DNA from: Bacillota bacterium
Lineage (GTDB): Bacteria > Bacillota > Clostridia > Peptostreptococcales > Anaerovoracaceae
Assembly: GCA_017459895.1 (NCBI GenBank)
Contig: JAFUCA010000038.1
Location: 1-64,000 of the forward strand
Reading direction: 5' to 3'
DNA: 64,000 nucleotides
Shown: piece by piece, positions 1 through 8,205 of the stretch
How positions within the stretch are numbered: position 1 is the stretch's first letter
How the letters are laid out: each line of letters begins with the position of its first letter
Translations under genes and position numbers: made by a program
The notes under the pieces: model-generated
What the model was told of the DNA's origin: nothing
Seen by the model: the letters and a program-made list of their open reading frames with translations, nothing else
Databases searched by the model: none

Positions 1-276
1 AAATTCGAGGCTTTCGGCTGGAACGTCATCTGCATTGACGGACACGATATGCAGCAGATCCTGGATGCCTTCGCCAAAGCCAGACAGACCAAGGGCAGAC
101 CGACCATGATCGTCGCCGAGACCATCAAGGGCAAGGGCGTTTCCTTCATGGAGGATCAGGCCGGCTGGCACGGCAAGGCGCCGAACGACGAGCAGGCCCA
201 GCAGGCGCTGGCAGAACTTGAGGCGCTTCTGGCGAGCCAAAAGGCCGAAGCGGACCAGCCTTTGGAAGAGCAGTAA
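1..276 (+). CDS. Transketolase, N-terminal (thiamine diphosphate-binding) subunit, 3' end only
   Basis: This is the last 91 codons of a gene that begins before the window; the reading frame is open from base 1 to the TAA at 274-276. The residues [16 protein letters not shown] followed by WHGKAPND match the end of the ThDP-binding half of transketolase. The next gene encodes the other half, so this organism has a split two-subunit transketolase, as many Clostridia do. The enzyme moves two-carbon ketol units between sugar phosphates in the non-oxidative pentose phosphate pathway in the cytoplasm. The tail after the conserved part is Ala/Glu/Gln-rich and carries one copy of the repeated 9-mer, on the minus strand at 255-265. 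Confidence 0.9.
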   Translation, partial: KFEAFGWNVICIDGHDMQQILDAFAKARQTKGRPTMIVAETIKGKGVSFMEDQAGWHGKAPNDEQAQQALAELEALLASQKAEADQPLEEQ

Positions 277-289
277 GGAGGGATGTAGT

Positions 290-1219
290 ATGGCAGATAA
301 AATCGCAACAAGACAGGCATACGGAGAAATCCTCCAGGTGCTCGGAGAGGAATATGAGAATCTGGTCGTCCTGGACGCCGACCTCAGCGGATCGACGAAG
401 ACCGGCGAGTTCCGGAAAGTGTTCCCGGAGCGGTTCTTTAACTTTGGAATCGCGGAGCAGAACATGTACGCCCAGGCGGCGGGACTGGCGCTGTCCGGCA
501 AGATCGTCTGCGCCAGCACCTTTGCCATGTTCGCCACCGGCCGGGCCTTTGAGATCATACGCAACTCCATCGGCTACACCGGGGCCAACGTGAAGATCTG
601 CGCGACCCACGCGGGCATCACCGTCGGCGAGGACGGAGCCAGCCACCAGACCTTTGAGGACATCGCCCTGATGCGCACCATTCCCGGCATGACCGTCATC
701 AATCCCTCCGACGCGGTATCGGCCAAAAAGCTGATCCGCCAGGCGGTGGCGATGGACGGACCCTGCTACGTGCGCCTGGGCCGGGCGGCGGTTCCCGTGT
801 ATTATAAGGAAGAAGACGAGATCGTGCTGGGGAAGGCCAACCAGATCCGGGACGGAAAGGACCTGACCATCATCGCCAGCGGCATCATGGTGAGCGACGC
901 GGCGCAGGCGGCGCAAAGGCTGGCGGAGGAGGGGATCGATGCCCGGGTGATCGATATACACACCATCAAACCCATCGATGAGGAGATCATCATCAAAGCA
1001 GCCAGCGAGACCGGGGCCATCGTAACAGCCGAGGAGCACGGGATCATCGGCGGACTGGGGGATGCGGTCGCCCAGGTGGTGGTGAAGAACTGCCCGGTGA
1101 AGATGGCCATGGTGGGACAGAAGGACTGCTTCGGCGAATCCGGCAAGCCCGACGATCTGCGGGCCAAATACGGCATGACCGCGGAGGACATCGTGGCCGC
1201 AGCGAAGTCGCTTGTTTAG
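290..1219 (+). CDS. Transketolase, C-terminal (pyrimidine-binding and transketolase_C) subunit
   Basis: This 309-residue protein carries the pyrimidine-binding fold and C-terminal domain of transketolase. Visible landmarks are FFNFGIAEQNMYAQAAGLA with the conserved Glu that activates thiamine diphosphate, the segment GEDGASHQTFEDIALMR, and EEHGIIGGLGDAVA near the C-terminus. It pairs with the upstream subunit to form one active transketolase. I start it at the ATG at 290, which has GGAGGG at 277-282 just upstream; the frame is open further upstream but inside the preceding gene. The 13-base gap to the preceding stop implies co-transcription. A copy of the 9-mer repeat lies at 913-923, where it encodes Gln-Arg-Leu. 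Confidence 0.94.
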   Translation: MADKIATRQAYGEILQVLGEEYENLVVLDADLSGSTKTGEFRKVFPERFFNFGIAEQNMYAQAAGLALSGKIVCASTFAMFATGRAFEIIRNSIGYTGANVKICATHAGITVGEDGASHQTFEDIALMRTIPGMTVINPSDAVSAKKLIRQAVAMDGPCYVRLGRAAVPVYYKEEDEIVLGKANQIRDGKDLTIIASGIMVSDAAQAAQRLAEEGIDARVIDIHTIKPIDEEIIIKAASETGAIVTAEEHGIIGGLGDAVAQVVVKNCPVKMAMVGQKDCFGESGKPDDLRAKYGMTAEDIVAAAKSLV

Positions 1220-1342
1220 GCGGCGGCGAAGGGGCTTCTGTAGCCCGCGTCGAAGATCCGTCTTCAGGCTCCGCGCCTTCACAGAACCATCACAAATGGC
1301 AAAAAATGTTAGCCACATATAGGTATATTTTGCGGGAAAGTC

Positions 1343-1371
1343 TTGGATTTCCTAACTATATGTAGTATAGT
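1343..1371 (+). promoter_or_regulatory. Candidate promoter of the ftsEX-M23 operon
   Basis: TTGGAT at 1343-1348 and TATAGT at 1366-1371 are separated by 17 bases in the AT-rich gap before ftsE. An inverted repeat, ACATATAG at 1315-1322 and CTATATGT at 1356-1363, brackets the -35 element and could be an operator or a terminator remnant. The -35 match is weak, so this is tentative. Confidence 0.4.
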
Positions 1372-1433
1372 AAATGTGTATCGGTATCATCAGATGCGGT
1401 ACACATTTTTTCTTGAAAGGAAGCATTGTCTCG

Positions 1434-2276
1434 ATGATCGAGTTCAATAACGTAACGAAATATTACCGGTCCAACGTTGGGCTGGATAACGTGACGGTTC
1501 ATATCAAAAAAGGGGATTTCGTGTTTCTGGTGGGACCCAGCGGCGCAGGCAAATCGACTTTCATCAAGCTGATCCTGAAGGAACTGGATGCGGATAAGGG
1601 AACCATTAAGGTCCGGGGGGAAGATGTGACGAAGATGGCGGCGCGCCAGATTCCGGGACTTCGCCGCAACATCGGCATCGTCTTTCAGGATTTCCGGCTG
1701 CTGCCGAAGAAGACCGTTTATGAGAACGTGGCCTTTGCCATGGAGATCATTCACGCGCCGCGAAAGCTGATCCGAAAACACGTGCCCCAGGTGCTCAGCA
1801 TGATGGGCATCGCCCAGAGCGCCCGGAAATACCCGGACGAGCTCTCCGCCGGAGAGCAGCAGAGAGTTGCCATCGCCCGGGCCATCGTCAATAAGCCGAG
1901 GATTCTGATCGCCGACGAGCCCACCGGCAACCTGGATCCGGACACTGCCTGGGAGATCATGCAGCTTCTGAATATGATCAATCTGCGGGGGACCACGATC
2001 CTGATGGTCACCCACGCCAAGGACATCGTAGATAAGATGGAGAAGCGGGTTATCGCCATCGAGAACGGACGGATCGTCCGGGACGAATTCGGCATGTACG
2101 GATACAAGCAGGCCCTGATGGGGGATGACTCAGCCTTTGCAGAACCGGCAGTAAGAGACGGACGGCTGAGCGACACCCTGAGCGCGACCCGAAGGACGAT
2201 GCGAAGATCCCGGCCACAGGAGCCGCAGCCCCAGAAAGATGACCGGATCCGGTTTCACAGAGGAGGGCAGGACTGA
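1434..2276 (+). CDS. ftsE: Cell-division ABC transporter ATP-binding protein FtsE, with C-terminal extension
   Basis: FtsE is the cytoplasmic ATPase that drives FtsX to switch on peptidoglycan hydrolases during division. The 280-residue protein has Walker A GPSGAGKST, the signature LSAGEQQR (Ala for the usual Gly), Walker B ILIADEPTGNLD and the H-loop MVTHAKD. The start at 1434 gives the family-typical MIEFNNVTKYY; GAAAGG lies about 13 bases upstream. About 50 residues beyond the normal end form a basic, Pro/Arg/Gln-rich tail absent from typical FtsE (about 228 residues). A minus-strand copy of the 9-mer repeat sits in this tail at 2130-2140. Its stop overlaps the ftsX start by one base (TGATG). 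Confidence 0.95.
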   Translation: MIEFNNVTKYYRSNVGLDNVTVHIKKGDFVFLVGPSGAGKSTFIKLILKELDADKGTIKVRGEDVTKMAARQIPGLRRNIGIVFQDFRLLPKKTVYENVAFAMEIIHAPRKLIRKHVPQVLSMMGIAQSARKYPDELSAGEQQRVAIARAIVNKPRILIADEPTGNLDPDTAWEIMQLLNMINLRGTTILMVTHAKDIVDKMEKRVIAIENGRIVRDEFGMYGYKQALMGDDSAFAEPAVRDGRLSDTLSATRRTMRRSRPQEPQPQKDDRIRFHRGGQD

Positions 2277-3166
2277 TGCGTACCTTCTTTTATACGATCC
2301 GGCAGGCGTTTTTGCAGTTCGGACGAAACTTTAACATGAGCCTGGCTTCGATCTTCGCGATCACGGCGATGCTGCTGATCCTGAGCGTCTTTTTCATTGC
2401 GGCGCTGAACGTCAACATGGCGGCGGAATCCATCAAGGGGGACTACGATTCCATCGAGATCTACCTGAAGGATGACGTCGAAGAGTCTCAGGCGGCGGAC
2501 ATGATCGCAGCTCTTCAGAAGGAAGACGGCGTGGCGGATGCCTGGTTCAAGTCGAAGGACGATGCCATGAAGGAGTTCAAGACCCGCTGGGGCGACAACG
2601 GTTACCTGTTGGATAACCTGGATAAGAACCCGCTGCCGAACTCCATCGTCGTACAGATCGCGGATCTGGAGAAGGCCGACGGCATTGCTGAGACGGCGGC
2701 GGCTCTGGAGGGCGCCGAGGACGTGAAATACTACAAGAACACCGTGGACAAGCTGCTGAAGATCACCCGGTTCATTCAGTGGGCGGCGGTCATTCTGATG
2801 ATCTTCCTGATCATCGTTTCCATCGTGGTCGTCTCCAAGACCATCAAACTGACGGTGTTCAACCGGGCGGATGAGATCAGCATCATGAAATACGTCGGCG
2901 CGACCAACTGGTTCATCCGGGGACCCTTCCTGGTGGAGGGGATCATCATCGGGATCCTTTCCGCGGCGATCTCCGTGGGACTGACGGCGCTGATCTATCA
3001 TAAGCTGATCGATCTGATCGGTGATCAGGTGTTCTCCGTGCTGAGCATTCCCATGTTCCCGGAGCATTTCCTGATCTACAATCTGTCCTGGGTGTTCCTG
3101 GCCCTCGGGGTCAGCATCGGCGCCTGCGGCAGCATTATTTCCATGCGAAAGTTCCTGAACGCGTAG
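2276..3166 (+). CDS. ftsX: Cell-division ABC transporter permease FtsX
   Basis: FtsX is the membrane partner of FtsE and passes ATP-hydrolysis-driven movement to extracellular wall hydrolases. The 296-residue protein has an N-terminal membrane segment (about residues 20-45), an extracellular domain of roughly 120 residues, then three membrane segments. The segment NRADEISIMKYVGATNWFIR is the conserved FtsX/MacB permease motif. It starts at the ATG that overlaps the ftsE stop, with GGAGGG at 2263-2268. The next gene encodes a secreted coiled-coil M23 protein, the expected partner for FtsEX-controlled hydrolysis. Confidence 0.95.
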   Translation: MRTFFYTIRQAFLQFGRNFNMSLASIFAITAMLLILSVFFIAALNVNMAAESIKGDYDSIEIYLKDDVEESQAADMIAALQKEDGVADAWFKSKDDAMKEFKTRWGDNGYLLDNLDKNPLPNSIVVQIADLEKADGIAETAAALEGAEDVKYYKNTVDKLLKITRFIQWAAVILMIFLIIVSIVVVSKTIKLTVFNRADEISIMKYVGATNWFIRGPFLVEGIIIGILSAAISVGLTALIYHKLIDLIGDQVFSVLSIPMFPEHFLIYNLSWVFLALGVSIGACGSIISMRKFLNA

Positions 3167-3185
3167 AGGAGGGCGCCTGCCGGTT

Positions 3186-4274
3186 ATGAAGAAACGCATT
3201 TCCATACTGATCGCCCTCATGCTGGCGGTGACGCTGTGCATCGATACAGCCGCGGTCAGCGCCTCGGAGCTGTCGGATCTGAACAAAAAGATCAAAGAAA
3301 AAAAGGCATCTCTGGAACAGGGCAAGAAAAAAGAAAAAGAAATGATGGACAGCATTGTCGATCTGGAGGAGACCATCTCGCAGCTGGACGGTGAGATCGG
3401 TAACGCGCAGGAGGATCTGGCGGTGCTGACGGAGGAGCTGGAGAAGGCCAAAAAGAAAGTCCGCAGGCAGAACAAGGACCTGTCGAAACGGCTTCGCAGC
3501 ATGTACAAAAACGGCTCCGTCGGGTTTCTCGATGTGCTGCTCAGCTCCGGAAGCTTCAGTGATTTTCTGACCAATCTGGACATGGTGCAGCGGATCCTCA
3601 AGAACGATGAAGATGTACTGGAGGATCTGAAGGAGGCCCACCAGCTGATCAAAAAAAAGAAAAAAGAAGTCGAAGAGCTGCAGGCGGAGCTGGAGGCGGC
3701 CCAGCAGACCGCGGTAGCCGAGAAGGCGGATGTCACCCGCCAGAAGGAGGAGCTGGAGGCGGCCAACAAACGGGAAGCCGATGACATCGGCGATCTGGAA
3801 GCGGAGCGGGAGGCTCTGGAAGCCAGGCTGGCTGCCGAGGCCGAGCAGGGCAAGATCAGCAACAGCAAAAATTCGAAATATAAGGAAGGCCAGTTCCTCT
3901 GGCCCCTTCCGGCAAGCCATGAGGTCACCTCGGAATACGGGTGGCGGGACTGCCCGTTTCACGGACGGGAATTTCACGCAGCCATCGATATCGGAGGAGC
4001 GGATCCGGGATCTCCCATCGTCGCCTCGGCCTCGGGGAAGGTCGTGCAGGCGGGATGGTACGGAGGATTTGGGATTTCCGTCATCATCGACCACGGCGGC
4101 GGGCTGACGACCCAGTACAACCACTGCTCCTCGGTCAACGTATCCGAGGGCGACAAGGTCAAACGGGGACAGACCATCGCGTTCCTCGGTTCCACCGGGT
4201 ATTCCACCGGTCCGCATCTGGACTATCGGGTCTACAAGGACGGCAATGTAGTCAGCCCGTGGGATTATCTGTAA
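3186..4274 (+). CDS. Secreted coiled-coil M23/LytM-domain protein (FtsEX-linked hydrolase or activator) with altered zinc motif
   Basis: This 362-residue protein has a signal peptide (about 1-27), a long charged coiled coil (about 30-225) and a C-terminal M23 LytM domain (about 250-362). It resembles EnvC and PcsB-type partners of FtsEX, which fits its place directly after ftsEX. In the LytM domain the first zinc motif is present (FHAAIDIG) and so is the middle His (QYNHCSS). The HxH motif, however, reads GPHLDYRV, so the second zinc-ligand His is Asp. The codons CCG CAT CTG GAC confirm this. It may therefore be an activator lacking its own hydrolase activity, like EnvC, or may bind metal through Asp. 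Confidence 0.88.
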   Translation: MKKRISILIALMLAVTLCIDTAAVSASELSDLNKKIKEKKASLEQGKKKEKEMMDSIVDLEETISQLDGEIGNAQEDLAVLTEELEKAKKKVRRQNKDLSKRLRSMYKNGSVGFLDVLLSSGSFSDFLTNLDMVQRILKNDEDVLEDLKEAHQLIKKKKKEVEELQAELEAAQQTAVAEKADVTRQKEELEAANKREADDIGDLEAEREALEARLAAEAEQGKISNSKNSKYKEGQFLWPLPASHEVTSEYGWRDCPFHGREFHAAIDIGGADPGSPIVASASGKVVQAGWYGGFGISVIIDHGGGLTTQYNHCSSVNVSEGDKVKRGQTIAFLGSTGYSTGPHLDYRVYKDGNVVSPWDYL

Positions 4275-4308
4275 AGAAGACATCTGCAGCACTGGAGGCG
4301 TTCTGTTT

Positions 4309-5943
4309 ATGGCAGACGATTTAGCAAATACAATTATCAGAGAGCTGATGAGACAGCGGGGCATTCGCTCTGAGGAAGATGCGGAGGAATACCTGTCGGA
4401 TCTTCCCAGGCGGACGTACAACCCGTTTCTCATGAAGAATATGCGGGAGGGGACGGATCTGATCCTCTCCGAGATCCGGGCGGGCAGGCGGATCTGCATC
4501 TACGGGGATTACGATGTGGACGGCATCACCTCCGTCTGCATCCTCCACACGGTTTTGTCCCGCCTCACCGAGAATCTCACCTGGTATATCCCGTCCCGTT
4601 TCACCGAAGGTTACGGGCTTCACGAGGAGGCCATCGATCTTCTGCACAGGGAGGGCGTCGGTCTGATCATTACGGTGGACTGCGGCATCACCTCCGATCG
4701 GGAGGTTACGTATGCCCAAAGGCTGGGGATGCGCGTGCTGGTGACGGACCACCACAACATCGGCGATGTTCTGCCGGACTGCGTTACCATCGACCCGAAG
4801 CAGGAGGATGAGACGTATCCGTTCCGGGATCTGGCCGGCTGCGGCGTCGCCTATAAGCTGGCCCAGGCCATCCAGAGGCAGGCGGGCCTGGACCGCAGTG
4901 TTATTCTGGAGGTCCTGGATCTGGTGGCCTCCGGTACGGTGGCGGACATCGTGCCCCTGCTGGATGAGAATCGGACCATCGTCAAGTACGGACTGAGCAA
5001 GCTGAATGAGCGCAGCCGCGCGGGGCTGGCGGCGCTGGAGGAGGCCATCGGTCTGAAGGAGATCACCTCCGGGAGCATTTCCTACGGCATCGCGCCCCAC
5101 CTGAACGCGGCCGGCCGGATGAAGCATGCCGGGGAGGCGGTCCGGCTTTTGCTGGCACCGGAAACGGACCGGGATACCATCCGAAATCAGGTGCAGATCC
5201 TGCTCTCCTGCAATGCCCAGCGAAAGAAGCTTCAGAACGAAGCCTACGAGCGCGCCAGGGAGCAGATCACCGGAGAGGAATCCATCATCTGTCTGCAGGT
5301 GAACGGCATCCACGAGGGGATCGCCGGGATCGCTGCCGGTAAGCTAAAAGAAGACTTTCTGCGTCCGGTGATCCTGGCAACGGATACGGAGACAGGGCTC
5401 CTGAAGGGAACGGGCCGCAGCATCGAAGGCGTGGATCTGTTTCGGCTGCTGGACACACACCGGGACCGGTTCGTCCGGGTGGGCGGCCATAAGAGGGCCT
5501 GCGGATTTACCATCAGCGAGGAAGAGTTCCGAAGGCTCCAGCCTTTGCTTGAAGAGGAAGTGCGGCGGATCTACGAAGAGGACCCGTCCATTCTGGAGCT
5601 GACGGGAAACTATGACCTGGAGATCAGGCCCGGGGATGTGAGCCTGCCGCTGGCAGAGGCACTGTCGGTCATGGAGCCCTTTGGCGAGGCCAACGAGCAG
5701 CCGCGGTTCCTGATCCGGGATGTGATGATCCGATGGCCGAATTATATGGGAGAATCGAATCAGCACGTCCGGTTCAAGGCGGAGGGAGACGGCGCCCGGA
5801 TCCAGTGCGTGCTGTTCCAAAGGGCAGGCGAGTATGCGGAGCAGGTCGAATCGGGAGGGCCGGCAGGTCTGATCGGTACGGTGGAAATCAACGAATGGAA
5901 CGACCGAAAGGACGTCCAGTTCATCGTGAAGGAGATAGTATGA
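4309..5943 (+). CDS. recJ: Single-stranded-DNA-specific 5'-3' exonuclease RecJ
   Basis: RecJ degrades single-stranded DNA 5' to 3' in recombination and repair. The 544-residue protein has the DHH-family motifs YGDYDVDGITS (about 66-76), TVDCGI and VTDHHN with the catalytic DHH, then a DHHA1 domain with RVGGHKRACGF, and a C-terminal OB-like region. It is at the short end of the family (usually 560-750 residues). The ATG at 4309 follows GGAGG at 4294-4298. Two copies of the 9-mer repeat lie in it: 4716-4726 (+, as Gln-Arg-Leu) and 5538-5548 (-, as Gln-Pro-Leu). The stop overlaps the next start as ATGA. Confidence 0.93.
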   Translation: MADDLANTIIRELMRQRGIRSEEDAEEYLSDLPRRTYNPFLMKNMREGTDLILSEIRAGRRICIYGDYDVDGITSVCILHTVLSRLTENLTWYIPSRFTEGYGLHEEAIDLLHREGVGLIITVDCGITSDREVTYAQRLGMRVLVTDHHNIGDVLPDCVTIDPKQEDETYPFRDLAGCGVAYKLAQAIQRQAGLDRSVILEVLDLVASGTVADIVPLLDENRTIVKYGLSKLNERSRAGLAALEEAIGLKEITSGSISYGIAPHLNAAGRMKHAGEAVRLLLAPETDRDTIRNQVQILLSCNAQRKKLQNEAYERAREQITGEESIICLQVNGIHEGIAGIAAGKLKEDFLRPVILATDTETGLLKGTGRSIEGVDLFRLLDTHRDRFVRVGGHKRACGFTISEEEFRRLQPLLEEEVRRIYEEDPSILELTGNYDLEIRPGDVSLPLAEALSVMEPFGEANEQPRFLIRDVMIRWPNYMGESNQHVRFKAEGDGARIQCVLFQRAGEYAEQVESGGPAGLIGTVEINEWNDRKDVQFIVKEIV

Positions 5944-7085
5944 GAATCCGAAAAAGCATTTTTGTAATCTGTCTGGTCTGTACATTTATCATCGGGGCGC
6001 TGCTGTCGGCCATCGCCATGATCGCGCTGGGCGCCGGGACCGGAGGAGCTTTGAAGGGCGATGCCGGCTTTGATGAGAAAAAACTGGATGAGATCAACGC
6101 CTACATTAACAAGTATTACCTCTGGGACGATTACGATAAGCAGGAGCTGGCGGATAACGCGTACCGCGGCTATGTCGCGGGCCTGGGGGATAAGTATTCC
6201 GCCTACATGACAAAAGAAGAATACGAAAGCTATGAGACCTCGTCTCTGGGCACCTATTCCGGCATCGGCGTCACCTTCGAAATGACCGATACGGGGGAAT
6301 ACGTGATCATTGCGGTCACGAAGGATTCCCCGGCGGACCGGGCGGGCCTGGTTCCGGACGACAAGATCCTGGAGGTGGACGGTAAATTCTACGAAAACAG
6401 CGACATCATGGCCACCAACATCCGGGGCGAGAAGGGCACGGAGGTCAAACTGAAGATCCTCCACGATGAGGAGGAGAAGGAAGTGACCCTGGTCCGGGAA
6501 AAGATCACCCAGGATTCGGTGGAGTCAAAAATGCTGGATGATACCACCGGCTACATCCAGATCACCCAGTTCATCGAGAGCACGGGAGACGATTTCAGCG
6601 CCGCCCTTCGGGACCTGGAGAAGCAGGGCGCCCAGAAGCTGGTGCTCGATCTGAGAAACAACGGCGGCGGACTGGTGGACGATGCGATTGCCGTGGCGGA
6701 TGAATTCCTGGATGAAGGGGTCGCCTGCTATGTGCAGGATCGAAACGGCGAAACCGAAGAATACAAGGTAACCGACGGCAAGACCGATCTCGACACGGTG
6801 GTCCTGGTCAATCAGAACAGCGCCAGCGCCTCCGAGATCCTGAGCGCGGCAATGCAGGACAACGGCTATCAGATCGTGGGTGAGAAGACCTTCGGCAAGG
6901 GGATCATTCAGACCAGCTTCGTGCTCCCGGAGGGGGACGCGCTGAAGCTGACCATTCTGGAGTATCTGTCTCCGGATAAGCACAAGGTCCACGAGGAGGG
7001 TGTGACCCCCGACGTGAAGGTCAAGGATGACGAGAAGACAGAGGAGGATGAGCAGCTGGAGAAGGCGGAAGAATTATTGAAATAG
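5940..7085 (+). CDS. Carboxy-terminal processing serine protease (S41 family, CtpA-like)
   Basis: This is a membrane-anchored, extracytoplasmic protease. The 381-residue protein has an N-terminal membrane anchor (about 7-30), a PDZ domain (SGIGVTFEM through AGLVPDDKILEVDG) and the S41 catalytic core. The nucleophile Ser is in NQNSASASEILSAAMQDNG and the general-base Lys in GEKTFGKGIIQ. Such proteases trim C-termini of exported proteins and sometimes act with wall hydrolases, which would fit the FtsEX-M23 genes upstream. The start at 5940 overlaps the recJ stop by four bases (ATGA). The C-terminus is rich in Glu and Lys. Confidence 0.93.
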   Translation: MRIRKSIFVICLVCTFIIGALLSAIAMIALGAGTGGALKGDAGFDEKKLDEINAYINKYYLWDDYDKQELADNAYRGYVAGLGDKYSAYMTKEEYESYETSSLGTYSGIGVTFEMTDTGEYVIIAVTKDSPADRAGLVPDDKILEVDGKFYENSDIMATNIRGEKGTEVKLKILHDEEEKEVTLVREKITQDSVESKMLDDTTGYIQITQFIESTGDDFSAALRDLEKQGAQKLVLDLRNNGGGLVDDAIAVADEFLDEGVACYVQDRNGETEEYKVTDGKTDLDTVVLVNQNSASASEILSAAMQDNGYQIVGEKTFGKGIIQTSFVLPEGDALKLTILEYLSPDKHKVHEEGVTPDVKVKDDEKTEEDEQLEKAEELLK

Positions 7086-7194
7086 AAGGGGAGCATCCCG
7101 CCCTGCGGACGCTGCTTTCGTGCTTTACTGCAGTTGACTTTAGCACACAAAAGTGTTAAACTCGCGGTAGGTGTTAAGAGAAAGGAGTTCCGTC

Positions 7195-7500
7195 ATGGCA
7201 TACGAATCAAAATTTAAGAACGACGACATCGACGAACTGTTCAGAGCAGTACTTCTGCTCCAGGATGAGGAGGATTGCTATCGCTTCTTTGAGGATATCT
7301 GCACGATCAATGAGATTCACGCGATCGCGCAGCGGCTTCAGGTGGCAAAGCTGTTGTCGGAGAACCGGACCTACAATGAGATCGAATCGATCACGAAGGC
7401 TTCGACGGCAACGATCAGCAGGATCAACAAATGCCTGGTCTACGGTGCCGAGGGGTATCAGAGGATACTGGCCCGGATGAAGGAACAGAATCAGGATTGA
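7195..7500 (+). CDS. yerC: YerC/YecD family TrpR-related DNA-binding protein
   Basis: This 101-residue protein belongs to the TrpR-like YerC/YecD family. It has a helix-turn-helix in the region ENRTYNEIESITKASTATISRINKCL. Family members are dimeric DNA-binding proteins; the effector is generally not established. I start it at 7195 (MAYESKFKND), which has GAAAGGAG upstream, rather than at the upstream non-ATG start at 7171. A possible -35 (TTGACT, 7134-7139) lies ahead but the -10 is poor. A clear terminator follows at 7523-7551. Confidence 0.9.
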   Translation: MAYESKFKNDDIDELFRAVLLLQDEEDCYRFFEDICTINEIHAIAQRLQVAKLLSENRTYNEIESITKASTATISRINKCLVYGAEGYQRILARMKEQNQD

Positions 7501-7522
7501 AGGAATACGAAACAGTGACACG

Positions 7523-7551
7523 ATGGCGGCGCAAGGCACCGCCATTTTCAT
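7523..7551 (+). terminator. Rho-independent terminator after yerC
   Basis: ATGGCGG at 7523-7529 pairs perfectly with CCGCCAT at 7539-7545 across a 9-base loop, followed by TTTCATT. Confidence 0.8.
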
Positions 7552-7571
7552 TAGGGGCTGTGGCTCGATAA

Positions 7572-7622
7572 CCGGGATTCCTTAAAACATTGGTGTCTGA
7601 TGCCGTTTTTAAGGAATTCCGG
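7572..7622 (+). promoter_or_regulatory. Long leader hairpin abutting the phosphopantetheinyl transferase ribosome binding site
   Basis: Bases 7572-7587 pair with 7607-7622 to form a 16-bp RNA stem whose only irregularity is one G-U pair (G7576-U7618). The loop has 19 bases. The ribosome binding site GGGAGG (7628-7633) begins five bases after the stem. There is no U tract, so it looks like a translational or RNA-stability control element rather than a terminator. A terminal-repeat remnant of a mobile element is an alternative. Confidence 0.6.
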
Positions 7623-7635
7623 AAAACGGGAGGAT

Positions 7636-8193
7636 ATGGAACTCTATCTGATCGAGGACTACAACGAAATATACCCGCAGCTCAAAGGAGCTGACCTCAC
7701 TAACGCTCTGGTAAAGGATCTGCTTCAGGACAACGGATGGATCGAAAGAGATCAAATTCAGATCCGGCGGCTGCCCGGCGGCAAGCCGGTGCTGGCGGAC
7801 TTGAAAGATGCGCAGGATGGTGCGGAAACGCCCGGAAGGCCGGTGCACTTTTCGGTGTCCCACACCGGGCACCTGTTTGGCTGCATCATCGCGGAGGTTC
7901 CGGTGGGCCTGGACATTCAGAAAGTGACCGGGGCGAAGGCAAGAAGGCTTGCCGACCGGTATTTCACCGATGCCGAGATCGCCTGGATCGAGGCGGACGC
8001 GGATCTCGCCGAAGAGTCCTTTCGGGACCGGTTCTTTCGCCTCTGGTGCCGCAAGGAAGCCTATGCCAAGCTGACGGGCGAGGGTCTTACCGCGGTCCTT
8101 AGCGGTGCATCCGTTCTGGACCGCACGGAACTGGAATTTCAGGACCTGAACCTTGGGAACGATATCTACGGCTGCATCTGCACTTACAATTAG
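7636..8193 (+). CDS. 4'-phosphopantetheinyl transferase superfamily protein (Sfp/AcpT-like)
   Basis: The enzyme would move the phosphopantetheine arm of CoA to a serine of acyl or peptidyl carrier proteins. The 185-residue protein shows the superfamily motifs: HFSVSHTG, VGLDIQKVTG (the usual metal-binding GxDxE has Gln at the last position) and FFRLWCRKEAYAKLTGEG (W-x3-KEA). No carrier-protein gene is adjacent, so the substrate is unknown. The ATG at 7636 gives a family-like N-terminus, but its SD (GGGAGG, 7628-7633) is only two bases away. The alternative ATG at 7600 lies in the loop of the leader hairpin and has no SD. Confidence 0.85.
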   Translation: MELYLIEDYNEIYPQLKGADLTNALVKDLLQDNGWIERDQIQIRRLPGGKPVLADLKDAQDGAETPGRPVHFSVSHTGHLFGCIIAEVPVGLDIQKVTGAKARRLADRYFTDAEIAWIEADADLAEESFRDRFFRLWCRKEAYAKLTGEGLTAVLSGASVLDRTELEFQDLNLGNDIYGCICTYN

Positions 8194-8205
8194 GAGGAAA
8201 CATAC

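Noticed and set aside
146-1318. Long open frame on the minus strand opposite transketolase, and many similar long antisense frames across the window
   Set aside because: They mirror strongly coded + strand genes with recognisable families, lack ribosome binding sites and have unrecognisable sequence. High GC at codon third positions creates such shadows.
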